A stretch of DNA of 64,000 nt from CAVQBC01 sp963848415 (GCA_963848415.1 CAWKDN010000003.1:248001-312000), one strand, 5' to 3'; numbered from the stretch's first letter, positions 8,528 through 16,615 are shown. The notes: generated from the letters alone by a model not told the origin. Numbers and translations: made by a program.

Positions 8528-8621
8528 AGGCGCACACTGTAAGCGGACAGCGGACTCGTGTTGGTCACGGTCTCCTGCTCCCCTAGGGTCGCGGCATTGT
8601 CCTGAGACGGAGGCGACGACG

Positions 8622-9035
8622 ATGGAGCTCGGCAAGCTGCGCACCAACCAACTCTCGGACACCGGCTGGTCCTGGTATCAGGACTACCTCGACGCGCTCG
8701 ACGCGTACGACATCGACTCCTACGCGGCGTTCCTGGCCGACGACGTGTCCGTGCAGTTCAACAACGACGAGCCGATGCACGGCAAGGGCGTCGCCACGGA
8801 GGGTCTCGGGCAGTTCTGGGGATCGATCTCGGGCATGGGGTTCACCCTCGTGCACGAGCCGCTGAACGTCTACGGGAGCGACGACGCGTTCGTGCTCGAG
8901 GCGCTCAACCACTACGACAAGCCCGGGGCAGACCGGATCACGGTCCGCGCGGCAGCGTTCACCGACCGCGGCGAGGACGGCAAGGTCACCTCGGTGCGGC
9001 TGTATCAGGACGTGTCGCCGCTCTTCGCGGGCTGA
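8622..9035 (+). CDS. SnoaL-like / NTF2-superfamily protein
   Basis: A 137-aa cone-shaped alpha+beta barrel protein. The pattern YLDALDAYDIDSYAAFLADDVSVQFNNDEPMHGKGVATEGLGQFW followed by strands and a terminal LYQDVSPLFAG is typical of SnoaL-like proteins, which serve as small cyclases, hydrolases or ligand binders. No catalytic role can be assigned. Its divergent neighbour is a LysR regulator. Confidence 0.82.
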   Translation: MELGKLRTNQLSDTGWSWYQDYLDALDAYDIDSYAAFLADDVSVQFNNDEPMHGKGVATEGLGQFWGSISGMGFTLVHEPLNVYGSDDAFVLEALNHYDKPGADRITVRAAAFTDRGEDGKVTSVRLYQDVSPLFAG

Positions 9036-9113
9036 GAACGTCCGGGTCGCGAGCGCGTCCCGCGGGCAGGGCGAGGCCGACAGCCGCCGCGCGTCATGTG
9101 AGCGTCACGCTCC

Positions 9114-9351
9114 ATGAAGCCGGTCACACGGCGCGTCACCGTTGCCGCGAGCTCTGACGCACTGGCCACGCTGGAAGCAGAGGCGCATAGACGGGCCGTC
9201 CCGCTTGCCCTCGATCCTGTCCGAGGCAGTGGAGGAGAAGGCGGCCGGCCTGCAAGCGGCGCGCCGGCCCCGAATCGGTCTCGGGCGCTCGACCGGCGGC
9301 AAGGCGGCGGCCGAGCTCACCGCCGAGCCGGTCGCCCCTCCGCCACGCTGA
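9114..9351 (+). pseudogene. Ribbon-helix-helix antitoxin (VapB-like) relic, frameshifted
   Basis: The first 32 codons read as the start of an RHH antitoxin (MKPVTRRVTVAASSDALATLEAEAHRRAV). After a frame change near 9205 the next frame continues the same family (LSEAVEEKAAGLQAARRPRIGLG, then GGKAAAELTAEPVAPPPR and stop at 9351). The two halves join into one antitoxin of about 78 aa, common before PIN toxins in actinobacteria. The frameshift may be real decay or a one-base error. Only the toxin tail follows. Confidence 0.65.
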
Positions 9352-9375
9352 CGCGCGGCGCCTGGCGCTGAGCCG

Positions 9376-9453
9376 AAGGTCGGGACGCTCGACCATCGGC
9401 ACTTCTCGGTCGTGCGCCCGGAGCACGTCGCGGCGCTCCGGCTCCTGCCCTAG
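9376..9453 (+). pseudogene. PIN-domain toxin (VapC-like) C-terminal relic
   Basis: About 25 codons ending in LDHRHFSVVRPEHVAALRLLP and a stop match the usual C-terminal end of VapC-family PIN ribonucleases. All three upstream acidic residues are missing, because only about 25 bases separate this fragment from the antitoxin stop. The toxin has lost some 100 N-terminal codons by deletion. The TAG overlaps the stop of the convergent NTF2-like gene. Confidence 0.6.
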
Positions 9454-9815
9454 CGCCAGTCGTTCTCCTTGAGCTCGACCACGTAGGCCCGGCGCTCGGC
9501 GATCTTGCCCTCGCGGAACACGAACACCTCGCCCATCGCCGCGCGCAGGGTCTCGCCTGTCGCCCGCCTCGCCTCGAGCGTCATCTCGGCCATGACGACG
9601 TCGTCCTCCTCGACCATGCGGTCGATCGTCACGATCGGCGGACCGGTGAAGGCGGGGTTCTCGATCTCGGCGTCGTAGGCCGCCTTGCCCTCGAGCTGGA
9701 AGGCGCCGAAGACCGTCCAGCGGATGTCGTCGGTCAGGCAGCCGAGGATCTGATCGTGATCCGAACGGTTGAAGCCGTCTATGTACCTGCGGACGACGTT
9801 CTTGTGGTGGGACAT
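9450..9815 (-). CDS. SnoaL-like / NTF2-superfamily protein
   Basis: A 121-aa protein starting MSHHKNVVRRYIDGFNRSDHDQILGCLTDDIRWTVFGA, with later VFVFREGKIAERRAYVVEL. This is the pattern of nuclear-transport-factor-2-like small proteins (ketosteroid-isomerase-like fold). It is second in a minus-strand pair behind a glyoxalase-fold gene, separated by 18 bases. Function unknown. Confidence 0.82.
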   Translation of the reverse strand: MSHHKNVVRRYIDGFNRSDHDQILGCLTDDIRWTVFGAFQLEGKAAYDAEIENPAFTGPPIVTIDRMVEEDDVVMAEMTLEARRATGETLRAAMGEVFVFREGKIAERRAYVVELKENDWR

Positions 9816-9833
9816 GGCGCTGATCCTCTCTCG

Positions 9834-10187
9834 TCAGTAGCGCACGCGGAAGCCGCCGATCAGCGTGATCACGTTGCCGTCGGGATCCTGCAGCGCCGAG
9901 AGCGTCACGCCCTTGCTGACCTCCTGGGTCTCGCCCGGCTCGAGCCCCCTGCCGGCGAGCTCCTGCCTCGTCGCCTCCAGGTCGCCGACGGCCAGGTTGA
10001 GCTCCGCGGCACCGGCCCGCTCGGCGTCGACGGTCACCTGCACCCAGCCTGCTTCGACCACCTGCCACTCGACGAGCGAGGGCATCGGCCGGTTGTCCGC
10101 CGGGCGCCCGAAGAGCGCCTCGTAGAAGGCGTCCGCCCGCTCGAGGTCTGAGACGGTCACCACGGCGAGGACGTGTTCGATGGTCAT
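9834..10187 (-). CDS. VOC/glyoxalase-fold protein
   Basis: A 117-aa vicinal-oxygen-chelate domain: MTIEHVLAVVTVSDLERADAFYEALFGRPADN at the N-terminus and the closing motif LQDPDGNVITLIGGFRV. The fold normally binds a divalent metal and acts in dioxygenases, glyoxalases or antibiotic-resistance proteins. The ligand set is not complete enough to assign an enzyme. First gene of a pair with the SnoaL-like gene downstream. Confidence 0.85.
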   Translation of the reverse strand: MTIEHVLAVVTVSDLERADAFYEALFGRPADNRPMPSLVEWQVVEAGWVQVTVDAERAGAAELNLAVGDLEATRQELAGRGLEPGETQEVSKGVTLSALQDPDGNVITLIGGFRVRY

Positions 10188-10376
10188 GGAAGGTCACACC
10201 TCTCGGATTCAGACGGCGCCGGCGGGTGCGCGACGCGGATGATCAGACGGTCCCCGGCTGCGACCGACGGCAGGCCACGGACTCATCGGCCCGCGCCGAT
10301 GAACCCCGCGCCCGCGGCCGGTCATAGGATCGACAAGGCGGCCCGAACCGCCGAGCGACGAAGGAGGATGCCGCTG

Positions 10377-10605
10377 ATGACCGACCGATCGCCGACGATG
10401 GACACACCGCCGGTCGTCTCCCTCGAGGAGTGGTCCGCGGCCCGCGAGGCGTTGCTCGTCAAGGAGAAGGCCGTCACGCGCGCCCGCGACGCGCTCGCCG
10501 CCGAGCGCCGCCGGCTGCCGTGGGTGAAGGTCGACAAGGACTACGTCTTCGAGGGTCCGGAGGGCGAGACGAGCCTGCTCGGCCTCTTCGCGGGCCGGCG
10601 CCAGC
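10377..10605 (+). pseudogene. DUF899 (thioredoxin-like) 5' fragment
   Basis: The ATG at 10377 follows AAGGAGG. The first about 75 codons (PPVVSLEEWSAAREALLVKEKAVTRARDALAAERRRLPWVKVDKDYVFEGPEG...LFAGRRQL) match the conserved N-terminus of DUF899 thioredoxin-fold proteins. Immediately after GRRQL the family sequence stops and a PIN domain begins in another frame, so about 150 codons of the DUF899 gene are deleted. A thioredoxin-like active site is not present. Confidence 0.7.
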
Positions 10606-11005
10606 TCCGCTCGTCGCGCTCGCCGACACGGCCGACCGCATGCGCGAGCCGGTGCGCGCGGCGCTCGCCGATGAGCTGGGTGCGCTCGTCGTCCCGGCCG
10701 AAGTGACGGCAGAGGTCGACTACCTGCTCGGCGTGCGGCACGGTGAGCCCGCCCGTCGCGCGTTCGTCGCCGACCTCGCCGCCGGCCGCTTTGCGGTCGC
10801 GTGCCTCGAGCGCGACGACTACCAGCTCGTCTCAGATCTCGAAGCCCGCTACGCCGACCTTCGGCTCGGCCTCGCCGGGTGCGCGCTCGTGGTCGCGGCC
10901 CATCGTAATCAGACCGACCAGATCCTCAGCTTCGACGAGCGTCACCTGCGTGCTGTCAAGCCGATCGGCGGCGGAGCCTTCCGGCTCCTCCCGGCCGACG
11001 CCTGA
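10604..11005 (+). pseudogene. PIN-domain (VapC-like) toxin, 5'-truncated and degenerate
   Basis: This frame reads APLVALADTADRMREPVRAALADELGALVVPAEVTAEVDYLL and continues to FDERHLRAVKPIGGGAFRLLP. It is a nearly full PIN ribonuclease domain lacking only the first 6-8 residues (MIVVD...), including the first catalytic Asp. The second acidic site (AEVTAEVDYL) remains. The usual GLVDA third Asp is replaced (GLAGCA). It has no start codon or ribosome-binding site and is fused out of frame to the DUF899 fragment. Probably an inactive relic. Confidence 0.7.
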
Positions 11006-11008
11006 GCC

Positions 11009-11914
11009 TCAGGGCTGCGCCGCCCCGAGCCGCTCGAGGTGCGCGATGGTGCGCGCCTCGCCGCGCTCGGAGACGCCGCCGGGCGCGAGCGAGAGGTCCT
11101 CCTCGCCGTCCCCGGCCGGCGCGACCTCGGCGCGGATGCCGCGGGCGTGCAGATCACGCAGCAGCTCCGGATCGATGCCGGCGTCGACGAAGACGAGGTC
11201 GAAGTCCGTCAGCGGGGCGAGCTCGTGGACCGCGTTGCGGCTCAACTTGCCGTGGTCGGCCAGCAGGATGCGCCGGGAGGCCGCGCCCATCAGCGCCCGC
11301 TTGACCTGGACGGTCTCCTGGGACTGGTGGTAGCAGCGCCCGTGCGCGATCGCGGTGGTCGACATGAACAGCAGGTCGGCGCGCAGCGCGCGCACCGCCT
11401 CGACCGTGCCGAGTCCCAGGAACGCGTCGTAGGCCGGGTAGTAGTCGCCGCCCAGCGCGATCAGGTCGATGCCGGGCTCGCCGGCCAGCAGCGCGATGTC
11501 GGCGAGGAAGTTCGTGATCACCGTCAGCGGCCCGCGCGCGGGCAGCAGGCGGGCGAGCATGAACGCGGTCGTGCTGTCGTCGAGCAGCACGCTGTGGCCC
11601 GGCTCGACCAGCTCGATCGCGGCGCGCGCGAGCTGGCGCTTCTCCTCGACGTGGGTCTGCATCCGGTGGCGCACGTCGCCGTGGAACTGGGCCGAGGGCC
11701 GGGCGGTCGCGCCGCCGCGGACCTTGCGCAGCCAGCCCTGGCGCTGGAGCTCGTCGAGGTCGCGATGGACCGTCATGAGGCTCACCGCGAAGGCCGCCGC
11801 CAGGTCGCTGGCACGCGCGAACCCCTGCTGCACGACGAGCTCGCGGATCTCCGCCTGGCGCTCGCGGGGGCCCGGCCCCGAGCGTGTCCCCTGGTCGGCC
11901 ACCACTTCCAGCAT
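11009..11914 (-). CDS. DeoR-family transcriptional regulator
   Basis: About 301 aa. The DeoR helix-turn-helix (ERQAEIRELVVQQGFARASDLAAAFAVSLMTVHRDLDELQRQGWLRKVRGGA) is followed by the sugar-phosphate sensor domain (DDSTTAFMLARLL, ITNFLADIALL, LIALGGDYYPAYDAFLG, LLADHGKLS). The ATG at 11914 is provisional, since a GTG a few codons later is as good. It has no obvious catabolic operon beside it here. It differs clearly from the DeoR protein at 3290. Confidence 0.9.
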   Translation of the reverse strand: MLEVVADQGTRSGPGPRERQAEIRELVVQQGFARASDLAAAFAVSLMTVHRDLDELQRQGWLRKVRGGATARPSAQFHGDVRHRMQTHVEEKRQLARAAIELVEPGHSVLLDDSTTAFMLARLLPARGPLTVITNFLADIALLAGEPGIDLIALGGDYYPAYDAFLGLGTVEAVRALRADLLFMSTTAIAHGRCYHQSQETVQVKRALMGAASRRILLADHGKLSRNAVHELAPLTDFDLVFVDAGIDPELLRDLHARGIRAEVAPAGDGEEDLSLAPGGVSERGEARTIAHLERLGAAQP

Positions 11915-12000
11915 CCCATACTGCGGCGGCGCCGGGGCGTCACAGCAGCAGCGCAACTCCTCCTTCCGGCGCGCGTTGGGACCGCCGATACGACAACACG

Positions 12001-12160
12001 GCTGAACCGCCCGCGGCCCTGGCCCGGGCGGCCGGGGGACCCACTCGGCGCCGGGTGACCTGTAGGGAGGTCGCGGGCGTCTGGGGCGAATCGCCGGCCG
12101 AGCGCCGGCGTAGCGCACTTTCCAGCGCGAGCCCGTCAGCTCACCTCGGAAGCGACTGGA
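12001..12160 (+). ncRNA. Cyclic-di-AMP (ydaO-yuaA) riboswitch
   Basis: The leader of the following hydrolase gene carries the conserved blocks of this class in order: GGGGGACCCACT (about 12034-12045), GGGGCGAATCG (12083-12093) with a GC hairpin after it, and AGCCCGTCAGCTCACCTCGG (12130-12149) ending GAAGCG. In actinobacteria this class senses c-di-AMP and controls cell-wall hydrolases such as Rpf and NlpC/P60 proteins, which fits the gene downstream. The outer boundaries are approximate. Confidence 0.85.
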
Positions 12161-12175
12161 AGAAAGGGAGCTTGA

Positions 12176-12949
12176 ATGCTCGTCTCCGCGAGCGCGCCCG
12201 CACGGCGCGCGTTGACGGTCGGCTGCGCGCTGACCGCGCTGCTGTGCGCCCCGGCCACCGCCTCCGCCGCCTTCGGCGACCGCCCGCTCGGCCCGGGCCA
12301 GCGCGGCCACGACGTCCGCGTCCTGCAGTCCTGGCTCACCCGCGCGGGCTTCAGCGTCGCGGTCGACGGCGAGTACGGCCGCCGGACGCGGCTCGCGGTC
12401 GCGGGCTGGGAGGCGGCGCAGGGTCTCGCCTCCGACGGCAGCGTCTCGGTGCAGGAGGCCGCGACGCTGCGTCGGCAGATCGAGTCGGGCGACGGCGGCG
12501 CGAGCGCCGGCGAGGCGCCCGCGCCCACCGCGACCGGCGCCCGGGCGCGGATCTCCTCCGACGGGCGCACCGCCGTCGCGCCGGCGGGCGCGCCGGCCGC
12601 GGTGCGGGCCGCGATCGCCGGCGCCAACCGCATCACCCGCAAGCCGTATCGCTACGGCGGCGGGCACGCTCGCTTCTCCGACACCGGCTACGACTGCTCC
12701 GGTGCGGTCAGCTACGCGCTGCGCGCGGCGCGGCTGCTCTCCTCACCGCTCGCGTCCTCGGGCCTGATGCGCTTCGGCCAGGGCGGTCGCGGGCGCTGGA
12801 TCAGCGTCTACGCCCACGGCGGCCACGCCTTCGTGGTCATCGCCGGCCTGCGCTTCGACACCTCCGGCGCGGGCGAGTCCGGGCCGCGCTGGCGGCGCGA
12901 GGCGCGCTCCAAGCGCGGCTACACCGTCCGCCACCCCGCCGGCCTCTGA
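12176..12949 (+). CDS. Secreted peptidoglycan-binding NlpC/P60-type protein
   Basis: A 257-aa exported protein. An N-terminal signal peptide (ALTVGCALTALLCAPATASA) is followed by a PG_binding_1 domain (GQRGHDVRVLQSWLTRAGF...VDGEYGRRTRLAV, about residues 40-80). A linker of about 60 residues leads to a papain-like domain with GYDCSGAVSYAL (catalytic Cys) and GGHAFVVIAGLRFDTS (candidate His). It is likely to cleave or remodel peptidoglycan outside the membrane. It is preceded by a c-di-AMP riboswitch, consistent with a cell-wall hydrolase. Confidence 0.88.
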   Translation: MLVSASAPARRALTVGCALTALLCAPATASAAFGDRPLGPGQRGHDVRVLQSWLTRAGFSVAVDGEYGRRTRLAVAGWEAAQGLASDGSVSVQEAATLRRQIESGDGGASAGEAPAPTATGARARISSDGRTAVAPAGAPAAVRAAIAGANRITRKPYRYGGGHARFSDTGYDCSGAVSYALRAARLLSSPLASSGLMRFGQGGRGRWISVYAHGGHAFVVIAGLRFDTSGAGESGPRWRREARSKRGYTVRHPAGL

Positions 12950-12957
12950 GGAACGGC

Positions 12958-13914
12958 TCAGCTCAGCGCGGCGCGGCCCCGTTGCACGCCGGTCTCGCCA
13001 CGCTCGAGCCGCTCGCGGACCTCCGGGCGCAGCGTGCCCGTGTCGTCGAGGTAGTCGCGCCAGGAGCGCGTCGGGGCGTAGCCCAGCAGCTCGGCGGCGC
13101 GGGCGATGCTGATGCCCGACGCGTCCGGGCGCGGCAGCGGCTCGCGCAGCTCGACGGCGTCGCCGTGGTGGTGGCGCACCAGCTCCGCGAGCGGGCGTCC
13201 CGTGAAGTTGTCGGGCGAGGCGATGTAGACGACGTCGTGGCCCGGGCGGTCGGACTCCGCGGCGAGCCGGATCGCGTCGGCGAGGTCGTAGACGTCGATG
13301 TAGCTGAAGAAGGCCGCGCTGGGCTCGGTGAACGGGTCGCGGATGGCGGGGCCGAGGTTGCGCTCGTAGTTGCCCTCCCACTGGACGTGCGTCGGGCGCA
13401 CGGAGAACCCGGCGAGCTCCGAGCGACGGGTTGCGGCGTCCATCAGCTGCTCGCCGAAGTGCTTGGCGAGGGCGTAGGGATCCTGCGGTCGGACCGGGTG
13501 GTCCTCGTCCACCGGGGCGTAGTCGGCGAAGAACGGCCGCTCGGGGAAGATGTGGCCGGGTACCGTCTCGCTGGAGAGGTTCACGAAGCGCGGCACGCCC
13601 ATGCGCACCGCCGCCTCGATCGCGTTGAAGGTAGCCATGAGGTTGTTGGCGAAGACCACGTGCGCGGGGTTGTGCGCGGGGTCTGGGAGGGCGGCGGCGT
13701 GGACGACGGCGTCGTGCCCGCGCACCACCGCGAACGCCGCGCCGGCGTCGGTCAGGTCGGCCTGCACGTAGTCCGCGGCGGGCTGGCCTTCGGCGGGCTT
13801 CTCGAAGACGGGGGGGCGGAGGTCGGAGCCGGTGACGGTGTGCCCGGCGTCGAGCAGGGCGGCGACGGTGGCGGCCCCGACCTTGCCGAGGGCGCCCGTG
13901 ACGAGGATGCGCAT
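12958..13914 (-). CDS. NAD(P)-dependent epimerase/dehydratase
   Basis: A 318-aa extended short-chain dehydrogenase. The Rossmann motif GALGKVGAATVAALLDAG is at the N-terminus, NLSSETV holds the catalytic Ser, and DPYALAKHFGE is the Tyr-x-x-x-Lys motif. Members act on nucleotide sugars or related substrates. Convergent with the riboswitch-controlled gene, 8 bases apart. No pathway neighbours identify the substrate. Confidence 0.9.
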   Translation of the reverse strand: MRILVTGALGKVGAATVAALLDAGHTVTGSDLRPPVFEKPAEGQPAADYVQADLTDAGAAFAVVRGHDAVVHAAALPDPAHNPAHVVFANNLMATFNAIEAAVRMGVPRFVNLSSETVPGHIFPERPFFADYAPVDEDHPVRPQDPYALAKHFGEQLMDAATRRSELAGFSVRPTHVQWEGNYERNLGPAIRDPFTEPSAAFFSYIDVYDLADAIRLAAESDRPGHDVVYIASPDNFTGRPLAELVRHHHGDAVELREPLPRPDASGISIARAAELLGYAPTRSWRDYLDDTGTLRPEVRERLERGETGVQRGRAALS

Positions 13915-13923
13915 GTCGTCACC

Positions 13924-14244
13924 CTAGAAGCGCGACGGCGTGCGGCCGCGCCGATCGGCGCGCACCGAGCGCAGGCCGTGGGCGACGGCGAGCACGAGCA
14001 CGGCCAGCGCGAGCAGCGGGACGTCGAGCGCCGCGGCCTGCCGCGCGGTCTCCGCCAGCTCCGAGCAGGGACGCTGCGCGCACTGCGCGCTGCCGTAGCT
14101 CCAGGTCAGCAGGGCGACGAACTCGGCCACGAGCAGTCCGGCGGTCGCGCGCGCGAGGATCCGGGGAAGGCCGAGGTACGGGGCCATCAGCCAGCCGGCG
14201 CCGAGACCCCACAGCGTTATCCCGGCCACCAGCTCCATCTGCAT
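13924..14244 (-). CDS. Small membrane protein, function unknown
   Basis: A 106-aa protein with about three hydrophobic segments (VAGITLWGLGAGWLMAPYLGL, ATAGLLVAEFVALLTW, LLALAVLVLAVAHGL) and two Cys in an outside loop (QCAQRPC). It lies 9 bases after the stop side of the epimerase gene on the same strand and could be co-transcribed with it. No family recognised. Confidence 0.6.
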   Translation of the reverse strand: MQMELVAGITLWGLGAGWLMAPYLGLPRILARATAGLLVAEFVALLTWSYGSAQCAQRPCSELAETARQAAALDVPLLALAVLVLAVAHGLRSVRADRRGRTPSRF

Positions 14245-14341
14245 CGGGATGGTGGCCTACGAGCCCGCCCGTGTCGAGCATTCCGGCGCTCTCGCTACCC
14301 TGCAGCGCCTCCGACCGACCCAGCCGCCAAGGAGACGACCC

Positions 14342-14860
14342 ATGCTGCTGAGCCCGAGGATCGGCCGCCTGCTCAGCGCGGCCGGAGCGATGCTGTTGAT
14401 CGCTGCGCTCTTTCTCGTCTGGTACGACATCGCCCGCTCGCCCGCCGAGGGCCCGACCACCTCGACCGGCTGGGAGACGTTCCCGCGCCTGCGCATCGTG
14501 CTGCTGGCCGGCGCGGCGCTGACGCTCGTCACCGCTCTGCTCGCGCAGACGCGCGCGGTGCTCGCCGCCCGCACCGTCCTGGGGCTGGTCCTGGCAGCGC
14601 TGATCCTGCGCCGGATCGTCGCGCCGCCGGATCTCGACTACGCGGTCAGCGCGCAGGCCGGCGTCTTCGTCGGGCTGGCGGCGGCGCTCGCCGTGGCGCT
14701 GGGCGGGCTCGTGGACTCCACGCGCAAGGTCGTCGCGTTCTTCCCCGACCTCCCGGGCGGAGCCGGCCGGCGCGCGCTCGGCCCGGGCTCGCCGCCGATC
14801 CGCTCCGGGCCGGCGGGCGCCGCCCGGCGCATCCCGCGCGAGGAGTCCTCGCGGCGTTGA
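14342..14860 (+). CDS. Membrane protein with four hydrophobic segments
   Basis: A 172-aa protein. Hydrophobic segments occur near residues 12-26, 56-75, 80-96 and 110-125, before a polar Pro/Gly/Arg-rich tail. The start is set by AGGAGACGACCC before the ATG. Its TGA overlaps the TTG start of the next membrane protein (TTGA), so the two are probably a coupled pair. The family is not recognised. Confidence 0.65.
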   Translation: MLLSPRIGRLLSAAGAMLLIAALFLVWYDIARSPAEGPTTSTGWETFPRLRIVLLAGAALTLVTALLAQTRAVLAARTVLGLVLAALILRRIVAPPDLDYAVSAQAGVFVGLAAALAVALGGLVDSTRKVVAFFPDLPGGAGRRALGPGSPPIRSGPAGAARRIPREESSRR

Positions 14861-15378
14861 GCCGCGAACCGCGGTTGCCGCCCGCTTCGCGACCGCGACG
14901 CGGCGAGCCAGGCGCACCGAAGCTCTCGAGCGCGATCTACGGCCAGGTCGTCGCGACCTCGACCACCGGCGCCCTCGGGCTCGACGAGGAGCTGTCCACG
15001 ACTGCGGTGCTGGTGGGGGTGGTGGCCACGATGCTCGTCTTCTGGCTCGCGCACACCTACGCGGAGCTGCTCGCCGACAGCGTCATCCGGCCGCACGCGA
15101 TCAGGCCCGGGGAGATCGGCGCCCAGCTCGCGTCCGAGTGGCCGATCGCCCAGGCCGCATGGCCGACCGTCGTCACGCTCGGACTCGCGCTCCTGGGCGT
15201 CTGGTCGCGCGACACCGGCGTGACCGTGGCGCTGTGGCTCGGCGCGATCGCGCTCGCGGGCTGGGGCGCGGTCGTCGGCCGGCGGGCGGGGAAGTCCTGG
15301 CCGTGGACGCTGCTGGCCGCCTTGCTCGCCGGCGGGCTCGGCGTGGCGATCGTGCTCCTGAAGATCGCGCTGCACTGA
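14857..15378 (+). CDS. Membrane protein, function unknown
   Basis: A 173-aa protein with four likely transmembrane helices: TAVLVGVVATMLVFWLAHTYAEL, AAWPTVVTLGLALLGVW, TVALWLGAIALAGWGAV and a final LLAALLAGGLGVAIVLLKIAL. A TTG start overlapping the upstream stop is inferred, because the frame is open there and no ATG fits. It ends 5 bases before the tRNA-Cys att duplication, so it lies just outside the island. Confidence 0.65.
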   Translation: MSREPRLPPASRPRRGEPGAPKLSSAIYGQVVATSTTGALGLDEELSTTAVLVGVVATMLVFWLAHTYAELLADSVIRPHAIRPGEIGAQLASEWPIAQAAWPTVVTLGLALLGVWSRDTGVTVALWLGAIALAGWGAVVGRRAGKSWPWTLLAALLAGGLGVAIVLLKIALH

Positions 15379-15383
15379 CGGGG

Positions 15384-15425
15384 AAGGCGCCGACCGGAAT
15401 CGAACCGGTGTACACGGCTTTGCAG
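15384..15425 (-). repeat. tRNA-Cys 3'-end duplication (att site)
   Basis: This is identical over 42 bases to the T-arm, acceptor and anticodon-side part of tRNA-Cys at 17263-17304. It lacks the 5' half, so it cannot make a tRNA. Confidence 0.9.
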
Positions 15426-15451
15426 TCTGCGGCACACCTTGCCGCTTGGCT

Positions 15452-15850
15452 TTACTCCGTGGCTTCCGTGTCGCTGAGTTGCGCTGAGTTGTGCCCGTAT
15501 CCCCGGTTTCGGGATATGGACGGGGATACGGCGCCGCCGTCGAACGCGGCGGCGAGCCGGGCAGCGTCGTCGGCGCCGGGCCGGTGGTGGACGTACCGCA
15601 TCGTGGTCGTGACGTGCGCGTGCCCGAGCATCGCTTGCACGTCAGACAGCGGGAACGCCTTGACGGCGGTCGAGCCGAACGCATGGCGCAGGTCGTGGAA
15701 CCGCACCGGGGGGAGGCCGGCGGCCTTGAGTGCGCGTCGGTAGCGGCGCCGGATCAGCGCGTCGTTCTCGACCTCGCCGACCGTGTTGCCGAACACGAGC
15801 TCATCGTCGCCGGTGAAGGCTGCCGGCGATCTGCGTTCGATCAGGCGTCC
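15452..15850 (-). pseudogene. Tyrosine recombinase C-terminal remnant
   Basis: The frame encodes the catalytic C-terminal half of a phage-type integrase: DDELVFGNTVGEVENDALIRRRYRRALKAAGLPPVRFHDLRHAFGS in outline, with the H-x-x-R box in HDLRH, the LGHAHVTTTMRYVHH block and its candidate nucleophile Tyr. About 250 N-terminal residues, including the first catalytic Arg, are missing; the coding frame runs into the 3' end of the YCII gene instead. Its position beside the att repeat identifies the island as recombinase-mobilised in the past. Not expected to be active. Confidence 0.75.
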
Positions 15851-16206
15851 TGCGGGTCCTGAAAGGCGCGCACCTCGATGCGGCCACCCAGTGCCTTCGA
15901 CGCCTGCGTCGCCCACCGGACCGCGGCATCTTGGTCTGCGACCTCGATCACCCAGAAGCCGCCGACGTACTCCGGCGCCTCAACGAACGGTCCGTCGAAC
16001 ACCACGGGCTCGCCGCTGGTGGCGTCGACGGTCTTGGCCGACGAAGGCGGGTGCAGGCCCCCGGCGAAGCGAAACGCCCCGGACTTATGTAGATCGTTGT
16101 TGAACTCCTCCACGGCGGCCAGCGCGGCCTCTAGTTCGGCCGGGTCCATCGACGCCATGGTCGGCTCCTCGGCCGAATCGTGGGGCACGGTCAAGAAGAA
16201 CTGCAT
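15841..16206 (-). CDS. YCII-related (DGPF) domain protein
   Basis: A 121-aa protein: MQFFLTVPHDSAEEPTMASMDPAELEAALAAVEEFNNDL, then the diagnostic DGPFVEAPEYVGGFWVIEV block. Such proteins have a ferredoxin-like fold, are often encoded near ECF sigma factors, and mostly lack a known role. The start at 16206 follows AAGGAGCG. It replaces the missing N-terminal part of the integrase, marking a rearrangement inside the island. Confidence 0.85.
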   Translation of the reverse strand: MQFFLTVPHDSAEEPTMASMDPAELEAALAAVEEFNNDLHKSGAFRFAGGLHPPSSAKTVDATSGEPVVFDGPFVEAPEYVGGFWVIEVADQDAAVRWATQASKALGGRIEVRAFQDPQDA

Positions 16207-16459
16207 CACTTGTCGCTCCTTCTGGCGGGTGGTACGGGCCACTATCAGCGGCCCCCTGATCACTTGGGCTTGTGGACCTCCACTTGCCCGATGCCCTAAA
16301 TTGACCGCCGCGCTAGCCGAAATTCATCGGGCAATAGCGATAGCGTCGGCAATGGTCGGGCGTGTGAGAAACGCCGGCGCGCACCACGAGCGCCAGGTTT
16401 CCGTTCGGGCCGTGCGGGTGGTGGTTGGGTACCCGACAGCCCTGGGGTCGCCGGTTTCG

Positions 16460-16615
16460 CTAGCGGGCGATTCGCCGCTTCGGCTTGCGCTTGGTGAGGT
16501 TGTGGCTCGAGAGCAACCGGCCTGCTGGCCGGTACTTCGGTTGATTGGCGGGAACGGTGATGCCGCGTCGTTTGCGGGCGCGACGCCTGCGTTGTTGCGC
16601 GGCGTTGTTGCTCAT
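16460..16615 (-). CDS. Short highly basic ORF (51 aa)
   Basis: The ATG overlaps the TGA of the HEPN-motif gene (ATGA). The 51 residues are very rich in Arg and Lys (QQRRRRARKRRGITVP... TKRKPKRRIAR). It may be a nucleic-acid-binding partner of the upstream gene, or a chance ORF; the overlap and composition are the only support. The about 250 bases between this ORF and the YCII gene hold no recognisable gene. Confidence 0.35.
   Translation of the reverse strand: MSNNAAQQRRRRARKRRGITVPANQPKYRPAGRLLSSHNLTKRKPKRRIAR

Noticed and set aside
7488..8537. Long minus-strand open frame overlapping LysR and tRNA-Gly
   Set aside because: Out of frame with the clear LysR protein and translates the tRNA sequence.
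11884..15378. An 1164-codon plus-strand open frame
   Set aside because: It runs through several clear genes in other frames; only its last 173 codons read as a real membrane protein.
15384..15455. Second tRNA-Cys gene
   Set aside because: The 5' half does not fold into a cloverleaf; only the 42-bp 3' part matches tRNA-Cys.
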